A stretch of 64,000 nt of DNA from Bacteroidota bacterium (GCA_016721765.1 JADKHO010000004.1:620001-684000), one strand, 5' to 3'; positions 34,180 to 42,719 are shown, counted from the first letter of the stretch. Numbers and translations: made by a program. The notes: a model not told the origin generated them from the sequence alone.

Positions 34180-34746
34180 CTATTTTTTCGACCACGCAGG
34201 TTTGCATTTCATTGCCCTTTTAAACACCGGACAGTCTTCGCTATGAGCGCCCTTTAAATAGCCGCAACTCATTAAAAATTCGTTCACAATTTCACCACCT
34301 GTAAACCGGAAGGTTTTCTTAAATAATTTTGTCCACTCCTCTTTGCTTTTGGGATGATGGTGATCGAGCCAATTCTTAAAAGATCCAAATTCCTTTTTAA
34401 GGCTAAGTATTGTTTTTGCATTCTCTATGGCTGCATTCACTTTTAATTTATTGCGAATGATACCCGCATCATTTAAGAGTCGCGCCATATCCTTGTCCTT
34501 ATAATTCGCCACTTTTTGAATGTCGAATTGATGGTAGGCCATTCTAAAATTTTCTTGCTTTTTTAAAATGGTCGTCCAACTCAATCCTGCTTGATTTATT
34601 TCTAGTATAAGCCTGCAAAAAAGTTCATTGTCGTCCGGTATTGGAAAGCCATAGTAGTTGTTATGGTAATCGATGTTCACATTCGTATCTTGGGGAGCCA
34701 AGTTATTTACAAAATTGCAATAGGGATGGGTGTAGGTTACTGCCAT
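34180..34746 (-). CDS. tag: DNA-3-methyladenine glycosylase I
   Basis: A 188-residue base-excision repair enzyme removing 3-methyladenine from alkylated DNA. Visible: YHNNYYGFPIPDDNELFCRL and AGLSWTTILKKQENFR, the Tag core with the catalytic Glu, then RLLNDAGIIRNKLKVNA and the C-terminal FLMSCGYLKGAHSEDCPV. The zinc-snap Cys near residue 10 and the late Cys/His pattern fit. Convergent with the phosphatase gene, 1 bp between stops; divergent from the next gene. Confidence 0.93.
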   Translation of the reverse strand: MAVTYTHPYCNFVNNLAPQDTNVNIDYHNNYYGFPIPDDNELFCRLILEINQAGLSWTTILKKQENFRMAYHQFDIQKVANYKDKDMARLLNDAGIIRNKLKVNAAIENAKTILSLKKEFGSFKNWLDHHHPKSKEEWTKLFKKTFRFTGGEIVNEFLMSCGYLKGAHSEDCPVFKRAMKCKPAWSKK

Positions 34747-34869
34747 AGCTTTGAAATATTTTTTTCAAAAGTATTGTATTTACATTATATTTTTATTCAA
34801 ATTATTAATCTTAAAATTTTGGTATTATGTTTGCAAAAGCAAAAATCCAAACTTTTAAAAAAAATAACT

Positions 34870-35664
34870 ATGAAGAAATCGATTTTAATGTTTGCCTCCC
34901 TCCTAATTGCCTTTACAAGCTTTGCGCAGAAGTATAAAAAAATGGGTTATTTAAATGCAGTTGTCGAGAACAAGGATGTAAAAATAACTGCCGACGATCC
35001 GGTTTCGACCGAAAAATTCTTGAAAGTAAAATTACGTATCAAAAACAAAACGAACGACTACCTTATTTTTAAAGCCAGCGATTGTGTGTTTAAAATTAAT
35101 GGGCAAGACATGAAAACAGAAGAAAAAATGTTGTTGATTGCCCCGAATGACGAGGATTTTAGAGTAATAGACATGAAAGGAGCCGGATTGCAGGTGGAAT
35201 CGTTTCAAATAGTAGTGAATGGGCTTAGCCGTTTTCCGGCAGATTCAAAAGGAATTCCGGCTCCAGAATTTAAATTACCACCCAGCATGAATGATTTTAC
35301 TGCAGGACCATTTAAAGTAAATATGGTGCGCATGAACAAAGAAACACAGCGTACCGATGTAAAATTCAGAGCAGTGTATGCCGGCGACAAAATTGGAATG
35401 TATGAGCCCGGCCAAGTGGCTGTTCGCATGCCCAATGGAAAAGAATTTGCAAGCGCCAAATCGGACCGAAAGCCACTTATATTTATGCAGGGCGAAGAAG
35501 ATACTTTCACCACGACTTGGTTTAACGATGCCATGGTTGGGGCAGGCGATATGCAATTGGTGGATATGAATGTATTGTGGAGAGATGCCTTTAAGGAAGT
35601 AACGCCAACAAATATGGAGGCACCCATCTTGGATGTTAAGTTTAGCCCGGGAATATCGAAGTAA
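34870..35664 (+). CDS. Exported protein of unknown function
   Basis: 264 residues from the ATG at 34870; upstream in-frame extensions to 34663 lack coding character and would hide the signal peptide MKKSILMFASLLIAFTSFAQ. The mature part is beta-rich, with FLKVKLRIKNKTNDYLIF and FKVNMVRMNKETQRTDVK, resembling periplasmic beta-sandwich proteins, but no family is recognised. TATGTTTG about 40 bp upstream fits the -7 consensus (no TTTG at 19 bp). A terminator follows. Confidence 0.7.
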   Translation: MKKSILMFASLLIAFTSFAQKYKKMGYLNAVVENKDVKITADDPVSTEKFLKVKLRIKNKTNDYLIFKASDCVFKINGQDMKTEEKMLLIAPNDEDFRVIDMKGAGLQVESFQIVVNGLSRFPADSKGIPAPEFKLPPSMNDFTAGPFKVNMVRMNKETQRTDVKFRAVYAGDKIGMYEPGQVAVRMPNGKEFASAKSDRKPLIFMQGEEDTFTTTWFNDAMVGAGDMQLVDMNVLWRDAFKEVTPTNMEAPILDVKFSPGISK

Positions 35665-35681
35665 ATAATTTACTTGATTTT

Positions 35682-35717
35682 AAGCCGTGATGCAAATTGC
35701 TTCACGGCTTTTTTTAT
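35682..35717 (+). terminator. Terminator after the 34870-35664 gene
   Basis: AAGCCGTGA (35682-35690) and TCACGGCTT (35702-35710), 9 perfect pairs with an 11-nt loop, followed by T-rich sequence. Confidence 0.9.
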
Positions 35718-35867
35718 TCCTTTATTAATTTAATTCCTTTTAAAATAGTTCCTACATCGCTCGAACAACCCAAAAAAAACCCGTAAATACTTATTTTACT
35801 GATTTTTGTGATTTGTAATATGGCTTATAATACAACTAGCAAAAAAGGAAGGAGCCTTACCACCCGC

Positions 35868-35895
35868 AATTCTCAACTGCAAGCAGTTGAGAATT
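35868..35895. repeat. Perfect 13-bp inverted repeat upstream of rpsP
   Basis: AATTCTCAACTGC (35868-35880) and GCAGTTGAGAATT (35883-35895), separated by AA. It ends 29 bp before the -33 box of the rpsP promoter, so it is outside the leader RNA; no T run follows. Operator or cruciform-type element; function unknown. Confidence 0.7.
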
Positions 35896-35924
35896 CTCCT
35901 CTGCCAGATGGGAGACTTATGCAT

Positions 35925-35955
35925 TTTGCATTTTTAGAAAAAAATAGTACTTTTG
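35925..35955 (+). promoter_or_regulatory. rpsP promoter (Bacteroidota type)
   Basis: TTTG (35925-35928), 19 bp, TACTTTTG (35948-35955): an exact TTTG-N19-TAnnTTTG match. Start of transcription near 35961, giving a leader of about 35 nt with no Shine-Dalgarno. Confidence 0.8.
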
Positions 35956-35995
35956 CAGTCCAAATTTTTTTAATATTAATAAATACAATTAAACA

Positions 35996-36523
35996 ATGCC
36001 AGCAAAAATTAGATTACAAAGACATGGAAAAAAGGGTAATGCCTATTTCCACATTGTAATTGCGGATGGTCGTGCACCTCGAGACGGAAAGTTTATTGAG
36101 AACATTGGCACCTACAACCCAACTACAAATCCAGCAACAATTAATTTAGATACTGAGAAAGCACTTCAGTGGTTGCAAAATGGTGCTCAACCGACAGATA
36201 CCTGTAAGGCAATACTTTCTTACAAAGGCGTAATGTACAAAAACCACCTTCAAAAAGGGGTTGTAAAAGGTGCATTAACCCAAGAAGCTGCGGATGCTAA
36301 ATTCGAAAAATGGATTGCTGAAAAAGAATCCAAAATTTCAGGAAAAGCTACACGTGTTCAAGCAGGTAAGCAAGATGAGTTGAAGAAAAGATTTGCAGCT
36401 GAGTCAGCAGTGAAAGAAGCAAAAGCGAAAGCGATTGCTGAAAAAAACACTCCTCCCCCCGTTGAAGAAACAGCTCCGGTTGTTGAAGCAGCCGCTGACG
36501 AAACACCAGCAGCAGAAGCATAA
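35996..36523 (+). CDS. rpsP: Ribosomal protein bS16 with extended C-terminus
   Basis: A 175-residue small-subunit protein. The first 80 residues are the bS16 core (KIRLQRHGKKGNAYFHIVIA, DGKFIENIGTYNP and ALQWLQNGAQPTDT). The remaining ~95 residues are a Lys/Ala/Glu-rich tail (WIAEKESKISGK, EAKAKAIAEK, APVVEAAADETPAAEA), a known Bacteroidota extension of bS16. The stop codon TAA is the first repeat of a hexamer array (36518-36574). Not in the usual rpsP-rimM-trmD order here; a terminator follows directly. Confidence 0.95.
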   Translation: MPAKIRLQRHGKKGNAYFHIVIADGRAPRDGKFIENIGTYNPTTNPATINLDTEKALQWLQNGAQPTDTCKAILSYKGVMYKNHLQKGVVKGALTQEAADAKFEKWIAEKESKISGKATRVQAGKQDELKKRFAAESAVKEAKAKAIAEKNTPPPVEETAPVVEAAADETPAAEA

Positions 36524-36574
36524 GCATAAGCATAAGCATAAGCATAAGCATAAGCATAAGCATAAGCATAAGCA
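36518..36574. repeat. (GCATAA)9 hexamer array at the rpsP stop
   Basis: Nine perfect copies of GCATAA plus a final GCA, starting with the last Ala codon and stop codon of rpsP. Every second codon in this frame is TAA, so changes in copy number cannot alter the protein. Confidence 0.95.
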
Positions 36575-36586
36575 ATTTTATTTTAC

Positions 36587-36625
36587 TAAAAGCCCGTTTT
36601 TCAAAATGAAAAACGGGCTTTTTAT
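36587..36625. terminator. Terminator after rpsP
   Basis: AAAGCCCGTTTTTC / GAAAAACGGGCTTT, about 14 pairs with a short AT loop and flanking A/T runs on both sides, so it can work in both directions. It lies about 64 bp after the rpsP stop. Confidence 0.9.
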
Positions 36626-36726
36626 TTTATTGAAATTTTCTGTTCTTAAGAAATATTTTAAAGTAATAGTCCTGTGAAATAGAGTAAAGCTCTACTTAAT
36701 AGAAAGCAACAATTCAAAGCTACAAT

Positions 36727-37185
36727 GGTACTGCATCTGCTTAAGCAAGTATTTTTGTTTTAACAAAACGGTGGTACTTTGAACCCGAGTTAAGCTCTCC
36801 TGATTAAAAACCACACGAAGCATAGCTTCGCGGTGCTTTGTCTGCTTACAACAAATACTTTTGCAATAATAAACCTGAAATACTTTGAACTCGAGCTAAG
36901 CTCTTGAAATTAAAAACCACACGAAGCATAGCATTGCGGGTGCTGTGATGGTACTGTATCTGCTTAAAGCAAGTATTTTTGTTTTAATAAAACGGAGGTA
37001 ATATCAACCCGAGCTAAACACCTGATTAAAAACCACACGAAGCATAGCTTTGCGGGCGCTGTGACGGTACTGTATCTGCTTAAAGCAAGTATTTTTGTTT
37101 TAATAAAACGGAGGTACTATCAACCCGAGCTAAGCTCTCCTGATTAAAAACCACACGAAGCATAGCTTCGCGGGTGCTGTGGGGT
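36727..37185. repeat. Tandem array of four ~116-bp units
   Basis: Four head-to-tail copies starting near 36727, 36838, 36950 and 37066 (the second the most diverged). Each has GGTACTGTATCTGCTTAAAG, a TTTTAATAAAACGGAGG stretch, AACCCGAGCTAAGCTCTC and CACACGAAGCATAGCTTCG with the stem CGAAGC-ATA-GCTTCG, anchored at 36811, 36917, 37033 and 37151. In copy 3 the stem change to GCTTTG keeps pairing only as G-U on the plus strand; copy 2 (GCATTG) breaks it. No convincing reading frame. It fills the gap between convergent rpsP and a lipoprotein gene; a short related fragment (AAGCTCTRCT) flanks both ends. Confidence 0.8.
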
Positions 37186-37246
37186 AAAAAGCAAAGCTCT
37201 GCTGGTACTATGAATGGTAGGTTTATTACGAAGATATTTTTAGCGC

Positions 37247-38656
37247 TTAGTGAAACTCATAAGCTCCTAAATCAGGAGGTGGAGTGCGGGTAAATTCGGT
37301 GATATCTTTATCAACAGTGGTTGAAATGCCTTTATCAATTGCAAATGAAGCAGATGTTAAGTGATAATCATTTTTAGATTTATCTGCGAAAGCGGGATCC
37401 TTATTTACAAAAACAGACACATAATGATTTGTATTGGAAGTATTTTTTTGGGTGCGTAACATACAAGTATTGAACAGGTATTTTCCTTTTCCTCCTGTAG
37501 TATCCAAGTCGAAAGCAAATTCCTCGTCTAAGGTACCATCCAAAATACAATTGGTGAATGTTGCATTTAGCGCTGGTGCTTGAGCGGTATTGTAATTATT
37601 AAACACAAAAGCCGGATCCTGCCTTTGACCGGCACTCCAATAATTTGCTAGGGTGCAATGGGTAAAGTTATAATTTCCACCAAGGGTAAAACCAAGCAGT
37701 TGTTGCCCGCAATTTGCCACTATGGTATTTACAGCATCCACATCGTACCAAGTAGTATAAATTCCCAGGCCGCTCATGTTGCGGATAATGGTATTATTTA
37801 ATTTTAGCGGAATGGAAGTTCGGTATTGCAGAATTTCCGCCTGAATGCCGATAAATGCATTTTTAATAATGGCAAAATTAAATTCAGAGCTGTCTGTGGA
37901 GTTTTCGTTAATCCAGATGCGGTCCCATTGACCCGGTTCTTCTTTATAAAAAGGCTCTAAACGGTCGCCCTGAAAGGTTACCGGCATATCTTTGGTACCA
38001 TTTACTTTTATTTTACCTTCGGGAAACACCCATAAACCGCCCCCTTTGTGAAAATACACTTTTACACCGGGGTCAATTATTAGCGCACAACCACTATCCA
38101 CCACTGCATAATCGAAAATTACGTAAGGCTTATCATTTACCCAGTGCGCAACGTTGCCCGGTGCCGGAATTACAGAGAAAGCGGGATATCCAGGAAGGTA
38201 TGTATCAGGGTGAAAATAATGGGCATTTTGGCCGTAAGCCACTAATTTTACATCTTGCGTATTCCCATTGGTTTCAAATACAATTGTATCGTTCACCAAA
38301 AAAGGAGAAAGGGCATTGTTGGGATCAACTGTAACTTCCACAAAAATAAACAGGCTGTCGTTACCGGAAATCTCGATATTGCTGGCACTAGCACCGGGAA
38401 CGCCATCAATATTTAGGCGAAAAGCGGAGTTATCACCACCGGCAAGTTTTATGGAAGACACCACCACTTTTTTATCGTTGCGGTTATAAATAATTAAGCT
38501 GGAAACAGTCGACCCTACAGTTGTAAAAACGGTATCAAAAAGAACGGTATCGCCGGAAAAATCTAGCTTTGCGGAAGTGTCAGTGGTTATTTTTTCATCT
38601 TTACGGCAGCTCGAAAGTAGAGCAAGCAGCAGAAATACGTGTACTAAATAGCGCAT
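37247..38656 (-). CDS. Beta-helix lipoprotein
   Basis: 469 residues from the ATG at 38656, chosen for the lipoprotein signal MRYLVHVFLLLALLSSC (lipobox LSSC); an in-frame ATG at 38731 overlaps the next gene and precedes no signal. The N-terminal part (about 25-150) is Ig-like (IKLAGGDNSAFRLNIDGVPG). Residues about 200-460 form a right-handed parallel beta-helix (VKVYFHKGGGLWVFPEGKIK, FTHCTLANYW, NATFTNCILDG) of the pectate-lyase/DUF1565 type, ending PPPDLGAYEFH. Surface polysaccharide binding or cleavage is possible; no catalytic residues can be named. Overlap or near contact with the FAD oxidoreductase gene upstream. Confidence 0.75.
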   Translation of the reverse strand: MRYLVHVFLLLALLSSCRKDEKITTDTSAKLDFSGDTVLFDTVFTTVGSTVSSLIIYNRNDKKVVVSSIKLAGGDNSAFRLNIDGVPGASASNIEISGNDSLFIFVEVTVDPNNALSPFLVNDTIVFETNGNTQDVKLVAYGQNAHYFHPDTYLPGYPAFSVIPAPGNVAHWVNDKPYVIFDYAVVDSGCALIIDPGVKVYFHKGGGLWVFPEGKIKVNGTKDMPVTFQGDRLEPFYKEEPGQWDRIWINENSTDSSEFNFAIIKNAFIGIQAEILQYRTSIPLKLNNTIIRNMSGLGIYTTWYDVDAVNTIVANCGQQLLGFTLGGNYNFTHCTLANYWSAGQRQDPAFVFNNYNTAQAPALNATFTNCILDGTLDEEFAFDLDTTGGKGKYLFNTCMLRTQKNTSNTNHYVSVFVNKDPAFADKSKNDYHLTSASFAIDKGISTTVDKDITEFTRTPPPDLGAYEFH

Positions 38657-38727
38657 ACAATTTAATGAGGCAGTAAATATACAGCTTAACTCTGTTATGC
38701 AAGGGATATTGCCTATTGGATTTCGAA

Positions 38728-39852
38728 TCAACTTTCCAATAGCAAATTAGCAGCCTCCTCGCCTACCAAACTGCCAATGGCCACACCCATTCCGCCCATT
38801 CGAACTGCGCAAAAAACACTAGGGCTAATTTGTTTAATGATGGGAGATTTTTGTTTGCCAACCCCCATAATTCCACTCCAGCGGTGTTCGACTTCAAAAC
38901 GGTGATTGGGCAGGATTTTTTCGCGTAAGAGGCGTTCTAAGTGATTTTGTATTTGACGGGTTAAGCCCATATTTACAGTCTCTTCTCCTTTAAAATCGAG
39001 GTTGCGGCCGCCACCAAAAAGTAATCGTTCGCCAATGTTTCGAAAATAGTAATATCCTTGCTCGTAATGAAAGGTACCTTTTATGGGTAATCCAGGTATT
39101 GGTTTGGTGATGAGTACTTGCGCTCTGGCGGGTTCAACATTTAGTTCGGGGAGCAATTCTTTCGCAAAACCGTTGGTGGTGATAAGAATTTTAGCCGCTT
39201 TAAGTTCCATATCCTCCTCCAAAATAATTTTTCCTTCATTTGCCAAAATGGATTGGCATTTAATTCCGTTTAAAATAATGATACCACTCTTGTGTGCCTT
39301 TAACAATAATGCCTGCATCATTTTACCGGTATCGATTTGACCTTCACAGGAATTAAAAATCAGGTGCTTAATATTCTTAAACTGAAAATTAGAAATCGAT
39401 TTATCGGCTATGTAATAAGTGTTCTTAACTTTAGTAAAAGATTTAGTCAGTTTATTCAGTGATTCTAGTTTTTCAGCACAGGATTCAAAAACGGCATCTT
39501 TATCAAATAGTTCATAACCGCCGAGTGGCAAAAAATCAATTGCTTTATCTCCCAGTTCTGATCTTAGTTTTTGAAGGCCCAAAAATCTTTTCTCCATTAA
39601 ATTACGTACATCCTTTTCGGAAGTGTTCTTTAAATCGTCAAGTATTTCAGAAGCGCTACCAAAGCAAGCAAAACCGGCATTTTTGGTACTGGAGCCTGAA
39701 GGAAGCACACCCCGTTCGAGCACTAAAATTTTGAGTTTTGGCGAATTTTTTTTTAAGTGCAAGGCTGCAAATAAGCCAACAATACCGCTTCCAATAATCA
39801 CAACATCAAGATTAGAAAAATAGGTTTTTAATTCCCAGAAACTCAGCTTCAT
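38728..39852 (-). CDS. FAD-dependent oxidoreductase (DAO family)
   Basis: A 374-residue enzyme. The N-terminal dinucleotide fold is VVIIGSGIVGLFAALHL, followed by LKILVLERGVLPSGSSTKNAG, i.e. the DAO/glycine-oxidase FAD layout with GxSxxNAG-like SSTKNAG. The C-terminus has VEHRWSGIMGVGKQKSPII and VRMGGMGVAIGSLVGEEAA, the FAD-closing stretch of D-amino-acid oxidases and related MnmC-like enzymes. The substrate, probably an amine or amino acid, is not evident. Same strand as the beta-helix lipoprotein, whose start lies 71 bp downstream. Confidence 0.8.
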   Translation of the reverse strand: MKLSFWELKTYFSNLDVVIIGSGIVGLFAALHLKKNSPKLKILVLERGVLPSGSSTKNAGFACFGSASEILDDLKNTSEKDVRNLMEKRFLGLQKLRSELGDKAIDFLPLGGYELFDKDAVFESCAEKLESLNKLTKSFTKVKNTYYIADKSISNFQFKNIKHLIFNSCEGQIDTGKMMQALLLKAHKSGIIILNGIKCQSILANEGKIILEEDMELKAAKILITTNGFAKELLPELNVEPARAQVLITKPIPGLPIKGTFHYEQGYYYFRNIGERLLFGGGRNLDFKGEETVNMGLTRQIQNHLERLLREKILPNHRFEVEHRWSGIMGVGKQKSPIIKQISPSVFCAVRMGGMGVAIGSLVGEEAANLLLES

Positions 39853-39952
39853 TGGCTTTGGTATAAAAATTGAAAAGGTAAATTTTTTGTTAAAAGTAAT
39901 CTTTATAAATGTGAAAGAAATTGAGTATAAATATTTAAATTCGCACCTCTAA

Positions 39953-41983
39953 ATGAAAAAAGAATTTATCAATAACCTGTTTAAGAAAAATACCGTGTTG
40001 AAATTTACAAGAATCATTTTTTTTATTTTGCTTTCCATTAGTATACAAGCAGTTGCACAAAACAAGTGGAAGCTTGAAGTTTCGGCGCAAATTACCAAAA
40101 AAGGCAAAGCTTTGGAAGGTGCCATAGTTAGCTTGATGAAAGATGGCAGTCAGGTGGAGCAAGTAAGAACCGGAGTAAATGGAAAATTTTCATTCAAACT
40201 AGAAGCAGAAGGTGAATATAAAATAGTTGCATCCAAGCCTGGGCATGTTTCAAAATATATTGATATCAGCACTGTTGGGGTGCCAGAGGATGAAAGCAAG
40301 GACGGTAATTTTGAATTAAGTGGATTTCAAATTGAATTATTTGAGCAAGTAAAGGATTTGGATGTTTCAGTATTAGACAAACCTGCAGCAAAAATTGCAT
40401 ATGATCCAAATAAGGTTCAATTTGATTATGACAAGGCTTACACCAAAAGCATTCAGAAGGAAGTTGAGCAACTGGAAAAAAGCTTAGTTGAAAAGCAAAA
40501 ACAAGCAGAGGAGCAAAAGCGATTGGAATCTGTCGCAGCTGCCAACGCGGAAGCTGAAGCGAAGGCCGCTGCAGCAGCAAAAGCAAAGGAAGAAGCAGAT
40601 GCGAAAGCGAAAGCAGAAGCAGATGCGAAAGCGAAAGCAGCCGCAGATGCAAAAGCAAAAGCGGATGCCGATGCGAAAGCAAAAGCAGATGCCGATGCGA
40701 AAGCAAAAGCGGAGGCTGATGCAAAGAAAAAAGCAGAGGCAGATGCTGCAGCTAAGGCTAAAGCCGATGAAGAAGCTAAGCTAGCTGCTGAGAAAAAAGC
40801 AAAAGAAGAAGCAGATGCGAAAGCTAAAGCGGAAGCAGAAGCCAAATCAAAAGCAGAGGCAGATGCCGCTGCCAAAGCGAAAGCAGAGGCAGAAGCAAAG
40901 AAAAAAGCGGATGCGGATGCTGCAGCTAAAGCTAAGGCAGAGACTGATGCAAAATTAGCAGAAGAGGCTAGGGCTAAAGCGGAAGCGGATGCTAAGGCTA
41001 AAGCCGCAGCTGAATCAAAAGCTAAAGCAGAAGCAGATGCCGCGGCAAAAGCAAAAGCAGATGCGGAAACAAAAGCAAAAGCTGCTGCTGAAGCTGAAGC
41101 AAAAGTGAAGGCTGATGCAGAAGCTAAACTCGCGGCAGAAAAAAAGGCAAAAGAGGAAGCAGAGGCTAAACTTGCAGCAGAAAAGAAGGCGAAAGAAGAA
41201 GCGGATGCTAAATCGAAAGCCGAAGCGGATGCAAAGAAACGTGCTGAAGCTGAAGCTGCTGCAAAAGCAAAAATGGAAGCTGAAGCAAAAGCAAAAGCAG
41301 CAGCGGATGCAAAAGCTAAAGCAGATGCAGATGCAAAAGCTAAGGCTGACGCAGAAACAAAAGCAAAAGCAGATGCAGATGCAAAAGCTAAGGCTGAAGT
41401 AGAAGCAAAAGCAAAAGCAGCAGCTGATGCTAAAGCGAAAGCCGATGCAGATGCTAAGGCAAAAGCTGATGCTGAAGCAAAAGCAAAAGCTGATGAAGAA
41501 GCCAAAATAAAAGCACTTGCCGATCAAAAAGCTAAAGAAGCAGCATTGGCAAAAGTTAAAGCGGACGCCGATGCGAAAGCGAAAGCAGATGCAGATGCAA
41601 GAGCAAAAGCGGATGCGGAAGCAAAACGCAAAGCAGATGAAATTGCAAAAGCAAAACAAGACGCACTTGATAAAGTAAAAGCAGAAGCGGCCGCCAGAGA
41701 GAAAGCACTTGCAGAAGCGAAAGAGAAGTTAAGAACTGGAGCATCTATGACCGACAAGGAAAAAAAGGAAATCTACCTCTCTGAATTGGCTCAAAAATAT
41801 CCGCAAGGAAAGACTACTTTGTATGAAGAAGGTACAAATTTTAAAGTGCTGCGAATTATTATGGTGGATGGACCCTCAGCTAATGAGTACAAAAAAATTA
41901 CCTACAACTGGGGAGGTATTTTTTATAAGAAAAATGATTTAGATATTACTGAGGGGTCGTTTAAAAAAGAGGCTAAAGAGTAG
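39953..41983 (+). CDS. Ala/Lys-rich coiled-coil envelope protein with CarboxypepD_reg domain
   Basis: A 676-residue exported protein (hydrophobic IIFFILLSISIQAVAQ signal). Residues about 36-120 form a CarboxypepD_reg-like beta-sandwich (KGKALEGAIVSLMKDGSQVE). Residues about 165-605 are an almost pure Ala/Lys/Asp/Glu helix built of imperfect AKAKADADAKAKAEADAK units, reminiscent of the TolA stalk. A compact C-terminal domain follows (KEIYLSELAQKYPQGKTTLY, ITYNWGGIFYKK). A long periplasmic spanning helix linking envelope layers is inferred. The GC-skewed repeat produces long opposite-strand frames (40453-41505 and others) that are artefacts. Confidence 0.8.
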   Translation: MKKEFINNLFKKNTVLKFTRIIFFILLSISIQAVAQNKWKLEVSAQITKKGKALEGAIVSLMKDGSQVEQVRTGVNGKFSFKLEAEGEYKIVASKPGHVSKYIDISTVGVPEDESKDGNFELSGFQIELFEQVKDLDVSVLDKPAAKIAYDPNKVQFDYDKAYTKSIQKEVEQLEKSLVEKQKQAEEQKRLESVAAANAEAEAKAAAAAKAKEEADAKAKAEADAKAKAAADAKAKADADAKAKADADAKAKAEADAKKKAEADAAAKAKADEEAKLAAEKKAKEEADAKAKAEAEAKSKAEADAAAKAKAEAEAKKKADADAAAKAKAETDAKLAEEARAKAEADAKAKAAAESKAKAEADAAAKAKADAETKAKAAAEAEAKVKADAEAKLAAEKKAKEEAEAKLAAEKKAKEEADAKSKAEADAKKRAEAEAAAKAKMEAEAKAKAAADAKAKADADAKAKADAETKAKADADAKAKAEVEAKAKAAADAKAKADADAKAKADAEAKAKADEEAKIKALADQKAKEAALAKVKADADAKAKADADARAKADAEAKRKADEIAKAKQDALDKVKAEAAAREKALAEAKEKLRTGASMTDKEKKEIYLSELAQKYPQGKTTLYEEGTNFKVLRIIMVDGPSANEYKKITYNWGGIFYKKNDLDITEGSFKKEAKE

Positions 41984-42020
41984 TGAGTACAAAGTACAAA
42001 GAATCAGAGTTGGGATTTGT

Positions 42021-42104
42021 GGATTTAGGATTTAAGATTTAGGATTTAGGATTTAGGATTTAGGATTTAGGATTTAGGATTTAGGATTTAGGATTTAGGA
42101 TTTA
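42021..42104. repeat. (GGATTTA)12 heptamer array
   Basis: Twelve 7-bp units, eleven GGATTTA and one AGATTTA (third), starting 38 bp after the stop of the Ala/Lys protein and ending 3 bp before a terminator. In the transcript of the Ala/Lys gene it lies in the 3' untranslated region. Confidence 0.95.
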
Positions 42105-42106
42105 AT

Positions 42107-42146
42107 AAAAAAGCGCTGTCTCAGAAATGAAACAGCGCTTTTTTAT
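42107..42146. terminator. Bidirectional terminator
   Basis: AAAAAAGCGCTGT with ACAGCGCTTTTTT, about 13 pairs with an imperfect loop segment, symmetric A/T flanks. It serves both the Ala/Lys gene (plus) and the DUF6580 gene (minus). Confidence 0.9.
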
Positions 42147-42166
42147 TTAGATTAAACTATTTTAGA

Positions 42167-42700
42167 TTAAGCTTTTGATTTGCTTAGTGCCGGGATACTT
42201 TTTTGAGCTAGGCTAAAAAGGGCAAACAAAATGGTGGTATAAAATAAATCACCCATAGCGGAGGCTCTGTAAAAAGGTAAAGCGGCAGTATAACTTTGCA
42301 TTAATCCTAAGAAGGTGTTTGGATAAAGACTAATTGAAGTATACCAAATTGGCAAATTGGTTACTAGAAAAAATACCGTTGAGGAAACTAAAGAACCTGC
42401 AGCAATCGATATTACCGTAACTTTATTTTTAAGCGCTAAGCCAATCAAAACAGTAAAAGCAAAGCACAAATATACCGGTAATGTAGAAGCACTAAATCCT
42501 AAAAACAAATCGGATAAGAACATGGCTCCAAAGGGAATTAAAAAGGCTGATTTTTTATCGGGCATCAATGCACCACCAAATAATGCAATTGCAGCTACCG
42601 GGGTGAAATTAGGAAGGTGTGGAAAAAGACGAGACAACGCAGCGATTGCAATTGCCATGGAAACAAACATAAATTTAGGTGATATAGTACTTGGTTTCAT
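42167..42700 (-). CDS. DUF6580-type putative transport membrane protein
   Basis: 177 residues from the ATG at 42700 (MKPSTISPKF), preferred over the upstream ATG at 42739 because the extension MFFFYFCHNQNVT is unlike the family and the -7 box lies inside it. About six membrane segments; the N-terminal FPHLPNFTPVAAIALFGGAL block and the PIWYTSISLYPNTFLGLMQS block are conserved in DUF6580, a family resembling ECF-transporter substrate-binding (S) subunits. A role in vitamin or cofactor import is a family-level guess. No riboswitch seen. Confidence 0.75.
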   Translation of the reverse strand: MKPSTISPKFMFVSMAIAIAALSRLFPHLPNFTPVAAIALFGGALMPDKKSAFLIPFGAMFLSDLFLGFSASTLPVYLCFAFTVLIGLALKNKVTVISIAAGSLVSSTVFFLVTNLPIWYTSISLYPNTFLGLMQSYTAALPFYRASAMGDLFYTTILFALFSLAQKSIPALSKSKA

Positions 42701-42719
42701 AGTTACATTTTGATTGTGA

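Noticed and set aside
35808..36059. 83-codon frame overlapping the start of rpsP
   Set aside because: It runs through the promoter and the inverted repeat and overlaps rpsP in another frame without coding character.
36727..37185. 116-bp array as a CRISPR
   Set aside because: The units are continuous without unique spacers and are much longer than CRISPR repeats; no cas gene is present.
40453..41505. Long opposite-strand frame (350 codons, Ala/Ser/Phe-rich) and other frames across the Ala/Lys gene
   Set aside because: They arise from the repetitive Ala/Lys codons of the plus-strand gene, have a single-letter composition and no signal, and disappear outside the repeat.
42021..42104. GGATTTA repeat as a telomere-like or CRISPR repeat
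   Set aside because: No spacers separate the units, the location is internal next to a terminator, and bacterial chromosomes of this phylum are circular; it is a simple tandem repeat.
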